Assembly: GCA_910574455.1 (NCBI GenBank)
Contig: CAJSYZ010000005.1
Coordinates: 3,100,001 to 3,164,000 of the forward strand
DNA from: Trichaptum fuscoviolaceum
Taxonomy: Eukaryota; Basidiomycota; Agaricomycetes; Hymenochaetales; Trichaptaceae
DNA length: 64,000 bases
Reading direction: 5' to 3'
Under the pieces are notes generated by a model, which was not told where the DNA came from, searched no databases, and was given only the letters and a program-made list of their open reading frames with translations. Each line of letters starts with the position of its first letter. Position 1 is the first letter of the stretch. A program made the translations under genes and the position numbers. Of the stretch, positions 1-12,279 are shown in pieces.

Positions 1-212
1 TGTAGTAGTAATGCACTGTCAATACTCAACGGGCGGATATTACTAATTCTTATGTGTTCCTCACTTTTCTACAAGCTCTTCACTTCCTACAGATGCCTAC
101 ACCATGAAGTTATTCAGAAGGAGCGAAGTTCAAGGAAAGTCTCCAAGTAAAGGGCGCTTACCATATTTATTTTATTAAGGATATGTATGCTCAAGGCTCG
201 AATCTTTCTAAC

Positions 213-286
213 AGCGGCATGGCGCAGTGGTTTAGCGCGCAAGGCTCATAACCTTGAGGTCACTGGATCGATACCAGTTGTCGCTA
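213..286 (+). tRNA. Initiator-type tRNA-Met (CAT)
   Basis: A full cloverleaf folds here without an intron. The 7-bp acceptor stem (213-219 with 279-285) opens with an A:T pair. The D stem is GCGC/GCGC, the anticodon stem is CAAGG/CCTTG with loop CTCATAA and anticodon CAT at 247-249, and the T stem is ACTGG/CCAGT. The T loop reads ATCGATA, with A at positions 54 and 60. The A1:T72 pair and the A54/A60 T loop are hallmarks of eukaryotic initiator tRNA rather than elongator tRNA-Met. One deviation is that only two of the three usual consecutive G:C pairs next to the anticodon loop are present. CCA is not encoded, as expected. This is seen directly; the initiator assignment rests on known family features. 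Confidence 0.9.
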
Positions 287-303
287 TACAACATCTACGG
301 GGC

Positions 304-310
304 TTTTTTT
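304..310 (+). terminator. Pol III T-run terminator
   Basis: A run of seven T residues lies about 18 bp after the tRNA. This is the standard RNA polymerase III stop signal. Confidence 0.75.
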
Positions 311-654
311 CTCCCACAAACTAACAAATAATGCACATGTAGTACTATACTGCATTTTTACCGGTGTACTCAGTGCACCCGGGCTGTGACTAACATGTTG
401 TTTTCTCAAGCATAAATATAGATTTCATGACAAGACTCCAAAATACCAAGCAATATAATCTGGTAGCACTACTATGGTTATACAAGCAGTCGCGGAAACA
501 GATGTCGACCTGTAGATAAAATACAAGAAGGCGTTAAAGATCATGAAACCTAGTACATAGGAGATGATGGTGATACAGAGGGAAATAGACAGAGGAGGCA
601 TGATAAAACATCAATATTTTGCAAACTGTGGAAAACAAATAGATGGCATTATAT

Positions 655-2181
655 TTAGTATCCATATGGAACAGCGCTTTGAACGTAGTATGAGCTGCCA
701 TGACTCCCATGGCCATGTCGATGTCGGTGCCTGCTCGAGCGAGAAGAGCGATGGCGAGAATGCGACCGGTGTCGTGAACTGGACGGGGCCTGTACGACAG
801 TCACAGACGGTGTTGACGCGGCGTAGCCGTAGCTCGAGCCCGCATAACCCGGGGTCGCCGTTCCGTATGCATACTGAGAATTTGTGTATTGCATAGGTTG
901 AGCGTATGACATACTCGGCGTCATCGCAGCGGGGACAGTCATGGGCGTGGTCGGAGCGTAGCTCGAACCAAGCGCGGAGAATGATCGACGGCGCATCAGT
1001 GCACCGTTGTCATAGCCAGTGTCTAGTGCATCGCCGTACACACTTCCCGCGCCGCCATACACACTTCCCGCGCCACCGTACGCGCTCCCGGAGCCGCCAT
1101 ACACACTACCGTTATCGTACATGGACCCGGCCGTGCCGTATCCATCGAACGGAGTTCCCGCACGAGAGAGCGAACGACCACGCAAGGAGACAGCTGAGTT
1201 ACGTCGGGATAGCCGGCCATAGCCAGCATAGGGATCGTATTCGTCGTACCCGTCAAAGGAGAAGGACTGCGTGAGGATGCGCGAGGCAGTGCCTGCGGCA
1301 GACTCGGATGCTTCAAGTCGCCCATACGAGTCGCCCTGCCGGCCGGTATACTGCCATAGACGGGCGGCTAAAGTGATGTAGAGTCAGCAGTTGAAATGTA
1401 TGGTGTCTGGATAGACAAATCTTAAACGAGAATTTGGTGAATTGAAGGGCAGAAGCCTGAGCGCCGAGAAGGGGCACCGTCATTAAAGACAATATTAAAT
1501 ATGATAAGAGACGAGTGTTCTGAGAACAGAACGGTCACGGTATTGTTTCCGAGAATCGAATTGACAATTACTGCATCAAGCCCGGAAAGCTGATTGTATA
1601 TGCAACGTATAGGAAGAGCGAGATGAATTCCGTTTCCGAGGAGGCTCACCTTCGCCGACTGCTAGTCCGACGAGAGCCTCTTGTTGGCGTTCCCGATCGC
1701 CTGCTAAGGGCTGCCCATATACTCCGTAGTGTTGCTTCCAATTCCTCCAGACTTCGTACGCAGCGGCAGCTCCAATATCGCTTGGAAGCATCCGCTGTAA
1801 ATCGGTCTACGCAGTAAATCAGTATCTTATAGGTGATGTGATTTCTCATAAGGGAAGTTCCCGAACTCACCATGCCACCGTATGCTCGTCGATGCCAATG
1901 GCGGGCCTCTTCCAGACCCACGCCGGCGCCGGGGTATTCGCGTATTCTGTTATACGCGTAGTCGTACATTGACCTGATAAGCCAACATAAGTATTTCTAT
2001 ATTTGCGAACATTCTCGAGGAAAAGAAAAACGTACGGGTCATTGAAGCCGCCGTGCGCTCTGTAGTAGTCCTGACCTCTCCAGGAGGGTTGGGGTTGGTA
2101 GGAAGGCATGGGTGGGGTTGCAAAGTGGTATCCAGAAGTTCCCCAGCCAGGGGCATTGTGATAGAGGTCGTAGTACGCCAT
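655..2181 (-). CDS. CipC-like (DUF3759-like) protein with Y/G/S-rich tail
   Basis: Four exons (2181-2036, 1973-1871, 1794-1650, 1367-655) join in phase to give 368 aa. The first ATG opens a Tyr/Pro-rich leader (MAYYDLYHNAPGWGTSGYHF). The middle exons encode a helix resembling the CipC/DUF3759 pattern: AAAAYEVWRNWKQH, then GQPLAGDRERQQEALVGLA, then GEAARLWQ across the last junction. CipC proteins are small fungal proteins induced by stress or antibiotics; their biochemical role is unknown. The C-terminal half is low complexity, with a GSVYGGSGSAYGG-type tandem repeat near 1040-1130 and then a Ser/Arg/His-rich tail ending in VPYGY. The fold match is moderate and by eye only, and the tail is far longer than in classical CipC. 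Confidence 0.65.
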
Positions 2182-2765
2182 TAGGAGGTGAGGTCGAGGG
2201 ATGCGCGAGGCGCCTTTCTTTCTGGCCTTTTAAAGGGGTGCTTGGCTGATTAACGCATATAGCCAAGCTACATTTCATTCAATCCGTATACCGATATACA
2301 CACGCCATCACCGTATACTCAAGATTGGCTCGGACCTTTGTCACTTGCCCGAGCCGCACATATATGACACCTCATGACTCTTTTCGAATGTCGGCTACAT
2401 TGTTTTCCGCTGCGTTGGGGGGCGTTCGCCGTCTCATCGCATTTGAGCGCAGCAGCACCACAGTTCGATCTCGGCAAAGGGGATGCTGAGTCCTTTCGGT
2501 TCACTTGCAGAAGACGTAGACACAAAAGTTTGTTGTTGTTGTGTTCTGTCTGGACTTGAATGATCTCTTTGTTGCGCGTTAGTCGTGCGTGAGCCTGCAG
2601 CTGGAAGGGAAATAACCTCCGAAATGAAAACACCACTGAGTCTTATTGCGGCATTTTCCATAACTCCGCTTAAATTTTGATGTTCGTTGGAAGTTACTGC
2701 AGTGCCAGTTGTACTCACCATTCAAGCTGAATCAAGGCAAGTTGCAGCCTGGCTCTCGTTTTATA
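2182..2765. other. Divergent intergenic region
   Basis: This lies between two divergent gene starts and should hold both promoters. A minus-strand reading frame at 2434-2721 (95 codons, Gln/Ser-rich) has no recognisable domain and I do not call it a gene. A run of GTT/CAA triplets lies near 2528-2541. Confidence 0.5.
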
Positions 2766-5700
2766 ATGACAGGTGGGTATATGATGTCGACTCTTTCTTT
2801 CAGAAGCTGACAATGACACGTAGATGCAGCTTATTTCATATTTGCTTCTCCGGACTTTGACGCGAATGACTATGCGAACGCCATTCTCGCTGGCGAGACC
2901 TACGTTCCTGTGGCATCGTCTTCAAAAAGTAGCGAACAGGTGACCACAGGGAAGATACAGAAGCGTCCGTCAAACATATCTGGACCGAACGAGCCTGCTA
3001 AGGAAGATATCTCCGTTGCAATTTCAAAGCTTTCCGTTGGAATCGACGACACGTCCAAGCAACTCAAAAGTGTGGTGCGTAGCACATCTATCTTGGGCCG
3101 CTTGAAACTCATACACATCTTTCAACATCCTACATGCTACTTGACCTTATTGCTATGCTGTCTCTCGCACGCATACTGGGCGCATCACGCTAATCGTGAA
3201 CTTGCGAACTGTCGTGAATTTACTGGACCCTATACTAATATACACGTGTTGATGATATCTTCGCGCTCAAACTGGAACTTTGAATTTTGAATCTATCCAT
3301 GTCTCTCCGTCGGCCTGTTTTATTCCGATTTGGGGTGCACTTCGATGTATATCTGGAACGTATTTCACGCCCTCAACCACCGCAGGTGACAGCACACCAT
3401 GAGGCTTTGCTCGTTCAGGCATCAGGTGTAGGCGAACTCGAAACAAAGCTGCAGAAGGTGAAGTCAGGACTCGATGAAGTCACGGCTTCCCAAGAAAAGT
3501 GCGTGAATCCTATCTTGTATTTTGGCTCGTAACTTTCTGCGAGTTGGGTTCACCATTTTTGAACTTGTTATCATGACCGAAATGCACTCTTCGCTCTTGA
3601 ATACGATTTGATTCGCTTTCTTCCGAAATATTCTCCTTGCGCGCTCGGGGATAGGACTTATAATATTACCGTCTGGTGACTCCAATGCGCGAATTGTGAT
3701 TCGATCGCTCCGCAACATGCATGTCCAATGTGTTAGTCGACGGAACATCGCATCTGCATGATTGTGGGTGCTTGATCCTCACTTCAATCGCCCGACGTGC
3801 CGTTGAACGGAAAGGCGTTTCCTCCTTCGTTCTTTCCTCTTCATCTCCACATCTGTAGGCCTGGAATTACCTCACTACAACTATCTTTGCTCACTCTTTT
3901 TCTGTTATCCGCTCCATCTCGATTAATGCATTAGACTGCGTATCAAATATATCTGCTTCGCTCCCTTGGCATATCGGGTACTCGCAATTTATATTGTGCG
4001 ATACACATTGATACATGCATACGCACTTTTTGTTTCATCTCTCGCAGTGATAGCTATTGCGATTGTATTCCTATTTCTTCAATCTGCTCAGTTGAATCTT
4101 CTATTCACATTAACGATCTTATATTAAATTAATGCAGGCTTCGTACCAAGATTCGTGCACCTTGCACCACACTCAGTGTGCATGCCGCCAGGTTAGCTCG
4201 CCTCCAATGCGCAGCAGATGCGCTACGACGTACTACACGCTTCGTAGTGCTGGCGCGCCGCCTCGAGGCCCAAATGGCGGATATCGTGCGTTTTTCGGGA
4301 GAAGAGGAGGCCGATGGTACAGCAGGGAATAATAGGAACAAGATTGCGACGGAGAAATCACTAAAAGCGACCAACGGCGAAAGTATACGGAGGCCGGGTC
4401 CGGGTCGGAAGGCCTCCGAGGATCTTCTGGGCATTGGGAGCGAAGGCGAGAAAGAGAGAGCGATTGCTAAAGCTGCATTAAGTGTTGCTGAACTCGGTAC
4501 GTATTTCATCTATGTCTTAACGTGTAGTTATGTAATTCTCAGATTGCTGACGTATACTTCTCTCTTAGTTGCTTTGCTTGATGCTCCGTCATCCGACAGT
4601 TTCAAAATATCGTTAGACGATACAGAGAACGAACCAGATGTCGATGAACTGGTATTGACCGAAATCCCATTGCGTTCGATTCGAGCCGTGACAGGTCATA
4701 TTCCCGCCATCGAAAGCGCTCGTACGAAGATTACGGCCGAGATGGAGACGATGGTTCTGACTGGCCTAGCTACCCTTGTACGTTCGTTAGTACCTTCATG
4801 TATATTACTCTATCTCAATAGAATTGTTTTCAACATATATCTGACTCACCTTGCATCCTGTTGGCATCCACGTTTTGTTTAACATTTCTATACCAATCGT
4901 CAACGTGAACTCCATCAAATAGAATCGGTCACTCCTCGCCTCGTCACTGCAGACTGCTCATAACCTACGCGTACTACCGAACCTCGTCCAGTCTCTCCTC
5001 TCAGACTTAACAGATGCAGTCGAGCAAAGGATCAGACTCACATTTGATATGACGCGAATATCGAAGGAAGTGAATGCTAAAGGTACTCTCCCCTTATACT
5101 CTCGTCGCCTTCAAGTGCTGACTGCCTTGACTTATGACAGACTCCGCTCCTGCACCGCATAGTCTATTGTACAAATCCCGAGTTCGAACCGAGCCTACTA
5201 ACGTTACCGCCCCGCAATGGACCGCAGCTCTTTGGAGCCGCCTTGAAAGCCTAGTGGGAGAACTAGCTGACTGCTGTATAAAGGTACATAACTCTCCAGT
5301 TTCTCTTTCATTTTGACAGCACGCCGGAGAATCTTTTTGAAGACCCTCCCCTCTTCGTGTTATCAACATTAGCTGAAAGGCCGTACTCTTTGAAAGGTAT
5401 ATACGCTTGAAAAGGTCCTTCAGCAGAAGAAAGATACCATCAGCCAGACGAACTTCATGGATGAAGCTATGAAGGTGATATTAGATTCGTGACTGAACTT
5501 ATCCCACTCTGACTGGTTTGTATCTTATCTCCCCCTCCCCTAGGTCCTTGAGAACAAACCTAGTGGTATCTTCTGGTCCACCTTGGCTGTAGCTTTGGAT
5601 AAGCAGTGCAAAGAGGCCTCCAGGAGTGAGGAATGCATTGCTTAATTGAAGAGAACTCATTATTCATGACAGCGGTTAGGTTCAGCGTTCATGCAACAAA

Positions 5701-7403
5701 CCCTAAGCACAGGTTACCCGCGGCTTCTCAGATTATTCCACGACTTCTTCTCCAAGATCGCCGTTCATACGGATACTACATATACACAAGAAAAGCAGAG
5801 GTATCGTACACTTATCTATGTCTTGCTTTCTGGATCCCTTAAAGTACGCGATACAGTCCAGAGACTATTATCACACTACGAGCACTCTCCATCTTCGAAA
5901 CATCGTACGTGCAACGTTCTGCGATTCGAATGAATGAAGTAGTCGCACAGTCAGTAGCAGGAGGCGCTCGATCTCCTCCAGCGATGGGCGAAGGCATGAA
6001 CATCGCACGGATGGTAAACAACGAGCTGGATGCAGCGAAATTCGACCCGCTTCTTGTCAAAGCAGTTGCAAAGAATGTGCAATCCAGTCTGGAAATGCTC
6101 TTGACTCGAATTGATCCTCTGGTAACCGCTCCCTCTCGAAATCATGAGAATCTAGAATTGAATATCGAATGACAATTAGATTTTGAGAGATCGGTGGGCA
6201 ACGAGCCTTCTGGGACCAGTCAGCACACCTCAGCAGGCGCAGAATGCGCAAGTTGCGACGTTCCTTTACCATTGCTCTGAGCAACTTAACAGGCTTGCAG
6301 GCGAATATCCCGACAACATCATGTCTTTCATAAACCCACCATTGAAGGTGGGTAGTATCCTTTCACATATATTCAATCTGACGGATGGCCTTTAGGAGAT
6401 CCGCTTGGCCTACCAGCGGATTGTAGATCCGCTCCTCATCGTGATACGGCGTGAGTTGAGCGCGATCATAGGTAAACTGCATAAGCTGGATCTCGGAAAG
6501 GCTCCAGATCCGTCTTCTGGCTTGGGGGGACCTAGCACATACATGAAAGATCTCGTGGAGAAGCTAACCTTCATCAAATCCGAGGTATTGTCAAAGTTTA
6601 ACGTAGGGGAAGCATCTCGAGAGTGGTAGGTAATTAGTTTTAAGAAGAGAAGGTGTAGCTGAACGATTTGCCTCCTGTAGGATGGTTTCGATTGTAAAGA
6701 CTACCATCAGAACCTTTGTCCTCAACGTGTCGATTGCAAAACCTCTGGGCGAGGGTGGCAAGCTACAGCTGACGAGCGACATGACTGAACTAGAATTTGC
6801 GCTCAGTGCATTTTTGGCTGAAACAGGGACACAAAGCAAACATGGCGTTAATCTTGACATCATTGGAGAGGAGTACAGGACACTCCGTGCTATGAGGTTC
6901 GTTGATTAGCCCTCTTTGGAGATGTATCATTGCACTTAACTCTGCGCCCTATCAGGCCGCTTCTCTTCCTTGAAAACAGTATGCTAGCTTCCAAAGAAGC
7001 CACTGCGGGCTTGTCGCCTCTAATTGTACTCCACCACATACTTGTACGATCCCCCATACCGCTCCCACACACATTGCACGGGTGGAGCGAGCTGGAGTAC
7101 GTGCGCTGGGTGGACGAACATTCGCAAGAAGAAGCCTTAACGTTGATCAAGGGTGTCTTATCTCATTGGGAGAAGGTTAATGAAACATCGTCCTCAGATT
7201 TCGATGCTTCAAAGGAATATCTAGACTTGGCACATGAAGTAATTATTTTGACTGAATCCTGATCGCAGTAGGCAAGACGACTTGATCTTTACGGGGAAGC
7301 ACAGGTGTACATACTAGTAGAAGAGATACACCAGGACGTTTCCCGAGCTGAGGTAACGATCCGATCATTTATAGTACCTGACCTAGTGTGTAATGCCTGC
7401 TGA
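2766..7403 (+). CDS. COG5: Conserved oligomeric Golgi complex subunit 5
   Basis: Sixteen exons keep phase and give about 938 aa (animal COG5 is about 840). COG5 belongs to lobe B of the COG tether, which directs retrograde vesicles within the Golgi. Evidence starts at the N-terminus with SPDFDANDYANAILAGE. The long coil follows (HHEALLVQASGVGELE, then LRTKIRAPCTTL and ARLARLQCAADALRRTTR), then YPRLLRLFHDFF, and near the C-terminus KPLGEGGKLQLTSDMTELE and YRTLRAMRPLLF. Exons: 2766-2772, 2824-3074, 3386-3498, 4138-4496, 4569-4777, 4923-5082, 5141-5283, 5397-5474, 5544-5625, 5680-5800, 5857-6121, 6180-6347, 6396-6625, 6681-6896, 6956-7238, 7272-7403. The 7-nt first exon (M-T-D) is inferred; the last exon could instead splice again at 7353. 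Introns 2 (311 bp) and 3 (639 bp) are far longer than the rest. Confidence 0.9.
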
Positions 7404-8445
7404 AAGTGTGGCCCATGGATTGCCGTTGGTATCTATCATGATGGTATTCTCTATATTACTCTTTATATTTGCTTGCTTGAAAAGGCGAAACCCCAAGTGA
7501 TGGCATCATGTTAATGTGAGAGATAGCGGCCACTGAACAGAAGGATTATCCGGGCGCTTTCGATTGATTCGTACTATTGTTATAGCTGTATAGATCGATT
7601 CTCAAAATGAGTGCCAGCAATTGCGGTGCTCACTGGCAGTGGCAGTGCTCGAGGCTGCCGCGGGCCGGGCCAGGACTAGTACATACTAGTAGTACAGACG
7701 CGGGGTACTAATTAATGCCTGATCATCTCAGACTCGTATACATCTTGAGCTCCAATCTGTCGACATTCTTTTCTGCTTTTCTGATCTTGAATAATGCGAG
7801 GACTTTTCTATGCCTTCTATACATCTTTATTCCGGAATGAAACCTGTGTATCAAATTATTGCACTGGCAGCCTGACGAGATTGGCGTGATCGCTTTTGCA
7901 TAAGCCCAGCTGTGTGGATCAATACAACTTGAAGCAGTGACTAGCACTAACTGCTTTGAACGGAGGGTCGGAGATTTCGTACATAAGGCAACATTTCTCC
8001 CGGGCCATACAGTATGGCGGTGTTCCATCAACGTCCTTGGCGCAATTGAAGAAGACGAAGTTGTGATGATCATCAAGGTTTATGCCAGGCTTTTGATGAA
8101 GATCACCATGGGATACCGACGACAGAAGAAGGAGCATGACGAACTTATGATCCTATCTAGTTGGGATAGAGACATTGGATCGTGCGTCAAGCATCCTCTC
8201 TTATCTTGCTTCACGTCGAACGCCAGTCGCTCTTCGTATTTTTCTTCTCCTTCGCCTGGTCGAAGTCGACTCGAAGGCTTTTTTCCATCATGCAAGCCAA
8301 TCTACACTCTTTTTTCTTTCCTGAACGTCAGAGCGAAGGTGGCAATGGATGTGAGTTATGATTCAATGTCGTACATATCACCCCTCGAGCTAACTGTTGC
8401 AACCTATTCCTGCCCCGTCCAGTGTCATCGTCGATCTTTTCAACA
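7404..8445. other. Intergenic region with CAGTG/ACTAGT motifs
   Basis: No convincing gene is seen here. Around 7628-7712 lies a cluster of CACTGGCAGTGGCAGTG followed by ACTAGTACATACTAGTAGTA, matching the short motif dispersed elsewhere in the window (see 24688, 38398, 42860). Several overlapping frames at 7723-8548 give no recognisable protein. The stretch just before 8446 is the probable promoter of the next gene. Confidence 0.45.
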
Positions 8446-9871
8446 ATGCAAGTGGACCCTGCTGGCCAGTATAAGCTGCCTGCCGTCGTTATTTTCTTTG
8501 TCTTCCAAATTGTTGGTGGACACCTTGGTGTCCCTGTCATACTCTTGACTCTCATATTCCGGAAGGGGATGAAGCGCCATCCGATGCTCATCAACTTCTT
8601 GGTTACCTGGGTAATCTATTCGACATCATTTTGCATTCTGTGGGTTGATTCTCTTCAAATCATCTCAGCCATTACTCATTACTGTATTCCTAGGCTGTAT
8701 CTCGGAAAGCAGTTTGGCCCTGAGCCTCCAGATGCATTATGCGTATTTCAAGCGTCCGCGATATATGGAACAGCGGTCATGTGAGAGATACTTTGGCTTG
8801 TGTTCAATCAAAAGAGTTAACATCGTGCTGGTCCACAGGACACCCACGGCCGGCCTTTCTTTCGTTCTCAACGTGAGCCCAATGAACCCCTATTGTTCCC
8901 ACCATCAGTTCTAAGGAGCCAATAGTTGTGGTTTAGTCTCAGAGCAGTCACGAAACATCAGTCAGTACTGGATAATCATAGATGGCGAAACTTTTCAGTC
9001 AGCATTCCCGTTTGCGAATCAGAAATGTGATTTCTGACACTATGAAATGATAGTTGATCGCCGCACCATATGTCCTGTTCATCGGTTTTGTGGTTTTTAC
9101 CGGAATTGTACGTCCCTTTGTGTCTCATTATTAGTTGATGTACTAACGTTTCTTCTGTAGCTCGGAGCGATGAACCCACAATTGGTCACACGCAATCGTT
9201 ACCTCTTTTATTGCACGATCCATCTTACTACTGTGTAAGTACAAGTGTACGGTTTAGGAGGAAATTGAGCTATGTTCTGAATCTGCCCGCAGCGATGTCG
9301 TCCCTGCCTGTGCCGCCGTGATTATGCTGATTGTAGTGGTCTTCGAAAGTAAGTGATAGATGCTCAATATCATGTCTTCAGATATAGCAGAGCTGATCAT
9401 GTGTCTGTCTTAGTACTCATTGCCGTCAAGTTGTATAGAATGCACAAGGCATTTGTGAACATGAAGACGAGCGGAGGCCCCCCTCTTCACTTGGTCGTCA
9501 GAGTCGGAGTCTTCAGCATGTACTCCTTCCTCTCGCTCGTGTAAGTGTTAGCGACATACTACTATTTCTCTGAATCTAACATCCGTAAATGTGCAGGGCC
9601 TGCATCGCCTTCTGGTCGCAGACAGGGCAAGAGCTCCCATACGTTATCCAAGCCTCTCGTGAGTCCAGACTCTAAACTCACCTTTGTAAACACCGCTAAG
9701 TCGACAATGACAGTCCCGACAGCCGCTTTTATCATATTCGGGACTCAGAGGGACATCTTGGAAGCGTGGGGTATCATCCGACTCTGGCACTGGGTAACCC
9801 GCAAACCAAAGGTTATCATGGTAGTGCATGAGCCAAGGCCAAAGCCCCTCCTTGACCCGACTGTTGCTTAA
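8446..9871 (+). CDS. Seven-transmembrane receptor-like protein (copy 1)
   Basis: Ten exons join in phase to 305 aa: 8446-8639, 8694-8780, 8839-8872, 8926-8997, 9054-9107, 9161-9234, 9293-9348, 9414-9540, 9597-9658, 9714-9871. The protein has about seven hydrophobic segments and conserved loop motifs: KGMKRHPMLINFLVTWVIYS, KQFGPEPPDALC, DVVPACAAVIMLIVVVFE and PTAAFIIFGTQRDILEAWG. This matches a family expanded in mushroom-forming fungi and annotated as uncharacterised or GPCR-like membrane proteins. Ligand and coupling are unknown. An upstream in-frame GTG at 8422 exists, but the ATG at 8446 opens a normal N-terminus. The exon 4 donor (GTCAGC) is the weakest, but its exon length is matched in the paralogue at 16363-18097. 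Confidence 0.8.
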
Positions 9872-10982
9872 ACCTGTCGCACACGGACCATTACTTGGAT
9901 GCTCACGAAGACTCTGCCCAACCCTTTCGACCATCCCTTCCTTGTACTTACAATCTTTCGTAGACCATTTCTTAGTTGCATTCACTCTTTGCGTTGAGCC
10001 GCATTGTCCTTTCTTGACTTTTTACATCCTGGTGTATTAATTTAGAGAATTCGCTTGAATCGAATTACATGTCTTGTATCCCTTAGCATTTTAATACAGT
10101 GACTTCAAGCTGCAGCCCCGATCTTTGACAGTGAATAAATACTAAGCTACGGCTAGGACAGCAATAGTCCATGAGGACTGGATTTGGGTAAAGCAAGCAG
10201 AGCATGAGCTTCTCGCAAAGTGACACGCAATTCTGAAAGATCGTCGCTTCCGAACAGTGACAACGTAAGATGAAGGTTTCTTGCCCTAACTACGAACGGC
10301 GCAATCTATCGGAATGTGCGCCATCACCAGTCTTACAGAGCTCGGACTCACATGGTGTGGGTCGGACAGATCGTGCAGAAATATGAGTATCATTGATACT
10401 TGCTTTGCTGGTAGATCACAACATGTGCTAGTTGATCGGCGAAAGGCCTGAGTGACCGACCATACAGACATTCTGACGCGACAGAGGCGGCGTGTTCAGT
10501 CAGTAACCATCAAGAGTCTGAGGGGATCTGAGGCTAGATGGGGCGCTCAGACCGGCTCGCTGGAGATATTCTGATACTCGGTATAGCACTTCAACTGACG
10601 ATCGAACAGAAAGGGAAAAGATTGAACGCACTTGCTTGTTACCAATATGTAGAATGGCATGTAGACATGTGCGAGGAAGCCTGGCGTTCATCTTAGTGAA
10701 GGCTACTATTCGGTGGAGGAGGCCGAATAACTTCTGCAATTGAAATATGCACCTAGTGCTGGCATGCCATCTTAGTGACGATCAGACCTTGACCTGAACT
10801 TGACCCAATTTTGTTAAATTGAGTTTTGACTGCTTGCGCGCTTTATCCTTTGTTTTGCGCAAAATGAAGGCCCTTGTTGGATGAAGATACTATCAGCAGT
10901 TGAAGACCGCTATGTCAATGACTACACCAGATATTGTGAAATACTTTTTCTTAAAGACTGATATCCAATACCCTTCGCCCTC
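9872..10982. other. Convergent intergenic region
   Basis: This lies between two convergent gene ends. I see no recognisable coding sequence; the frames at 10286-10739 have no domain, and no RNA gene is evident. Confidence 0.45.
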
Positions 10983-12279
10983 TTAACCGGGAGGGAGGAA
11001 GCTTGCGTCCACGCTTGCATCTGTTTCCCTTGCCTCCTCGGTAACATCACTTGCTATCGGGGTACGTGGCATGACCATAGTGCCTTGAAACAGATTCGAG
11101 TTAAATCAATCAGACAATAAATTTTTCAAGGAACAAAAAGTAACGTACCGGTGCGAGCAGACTCCAAAATGCCGAATGGCTTGACAAGGCTCAGGAACGC
11201 CTCAACGCGGTTCGTCTTTCCACTCATCTCGACGATGACGCTGTTGTCGCTCACGTCGACGATCTTCGCGTTGAACTGCTTCGCGAGGAGACTGATGGAG
11301 TGGAGGTACTGATGCTTCAAACGGAGAGCCTGTGAGGCCGTCAGCGGGGGCGGGACGCCGAGCGACGAGCGGCCTCCGTGCTCGAAGCTCTCGGCTAGCG
11401 CAACCTCCTGCTCGAATGTGAGCGAATGGTCCTCCACCGCCGCGTCCGGGTCGGACAGCGGCTGGCTGTACGCCTGCCCTTGACGTGGGTCGTGAGTGGG
11501 TCCGCCGACGAGCTGGTCCTCGAGGTAATCCGGACCGAGGATCGACACCTTCACGAGAAGCAGCTCGCGCTGTATGCATCGAGTGTTCGTGTAGTCCAGA
11601 ACTGCCCATACAGGAACCTATAATAAAGGTAATAATTCGATTGAGTGTAGCTCATAGAGAACGGATGCCGAAATGAAGGTTTTTTCTTCTGACAAAACCA
11701 GCCGTCAACAAGGGGGAAAACACGTACGAGGTCTTCCAGCTGTCTTCGAGCTTGCTCAACTACACCATCCTGACCACTTAGCACTATGCACATCCGACTC
11801 AGGTCCTTAATCTCCGTGGAGCACACAACCAGCGAATCGATATTGAATCCGCGCGCAGCCAGAATACCCGCAACCCTCGACAGCACGCCCGGCTCATTCT
11901 GAACGAGACAATTAAGGATATGTCTGGTCAAAGAGCATGGACAATAATAATATAAAATGGATCAACTCCTATCATCAATAACACAGGAGTCTGCGACTCA
12001 CTTTGTGAAAGGCTGCAGGCTCGGTGGAGGTGTATTGTAGAGAATGTTCGTGACCGCTTCCTCGGCTGACCGGAGCCTTGGTAGGTCCGTCGCTGGTAAT
12101 GGTGGTGGACGATGGCGATGGGATGACTTGTACGTTAAAGCGGAAGTCGAGTCTTCAATCGGCGGAGGTGGTTTTGGGACATTGTGTTTGTCGGCAAAGT
12201 GACGAGGCGTGGTAGAGAAAGTTCGGGCGGAAAGTAATCGACCTGCAGGTCTGAGCTGCAGGCCATACCGAGCCAACAT
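10983..12279 (-). CDS. ILV6: Acetolactate synthase regulatory (small) subunit
   Basis: Four exons (12279-12002, 11923-11728, 11617-11149, 11083-10983) give 347 aa, close to fungal ILV6. The ATG at 12279 starts an Arg/Ser-rich, likely mitochondrial presequence (MLARYGLQLRPAGRLLSART). The ACT domain follows: HILNCLVQNEPGVLSRVAGI, then LAARGFNIDSLVV. After it come the C-terminal regulatory domain (LHSISLLAKQFNAKIVDVS, PFGILESARTG) and an MPRTP end. The subunit binds valine and imposes feedback control on the catalytic subunit ILV2 in the mitochondrial branched-chain amino acid pathway. It diverges from the phospholipase gene, with about 730 bp between start codons. Confidence 0.95.

Noticed and set aside
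7937..8548. 203-codon plus-strand frame upstream of the first seven-transmembrane gene
   Set aside because: No domain is visible and it runs into the true gene in a different frame; it is likely an unspliced artefact of the promoter and leader region.
11202..11609. Arg-rich 135-codon minus-strand frame
   Set aside because: A shifted frame of the ILV6 third exon, which clearly encodes the regulatory domain in the other frame.
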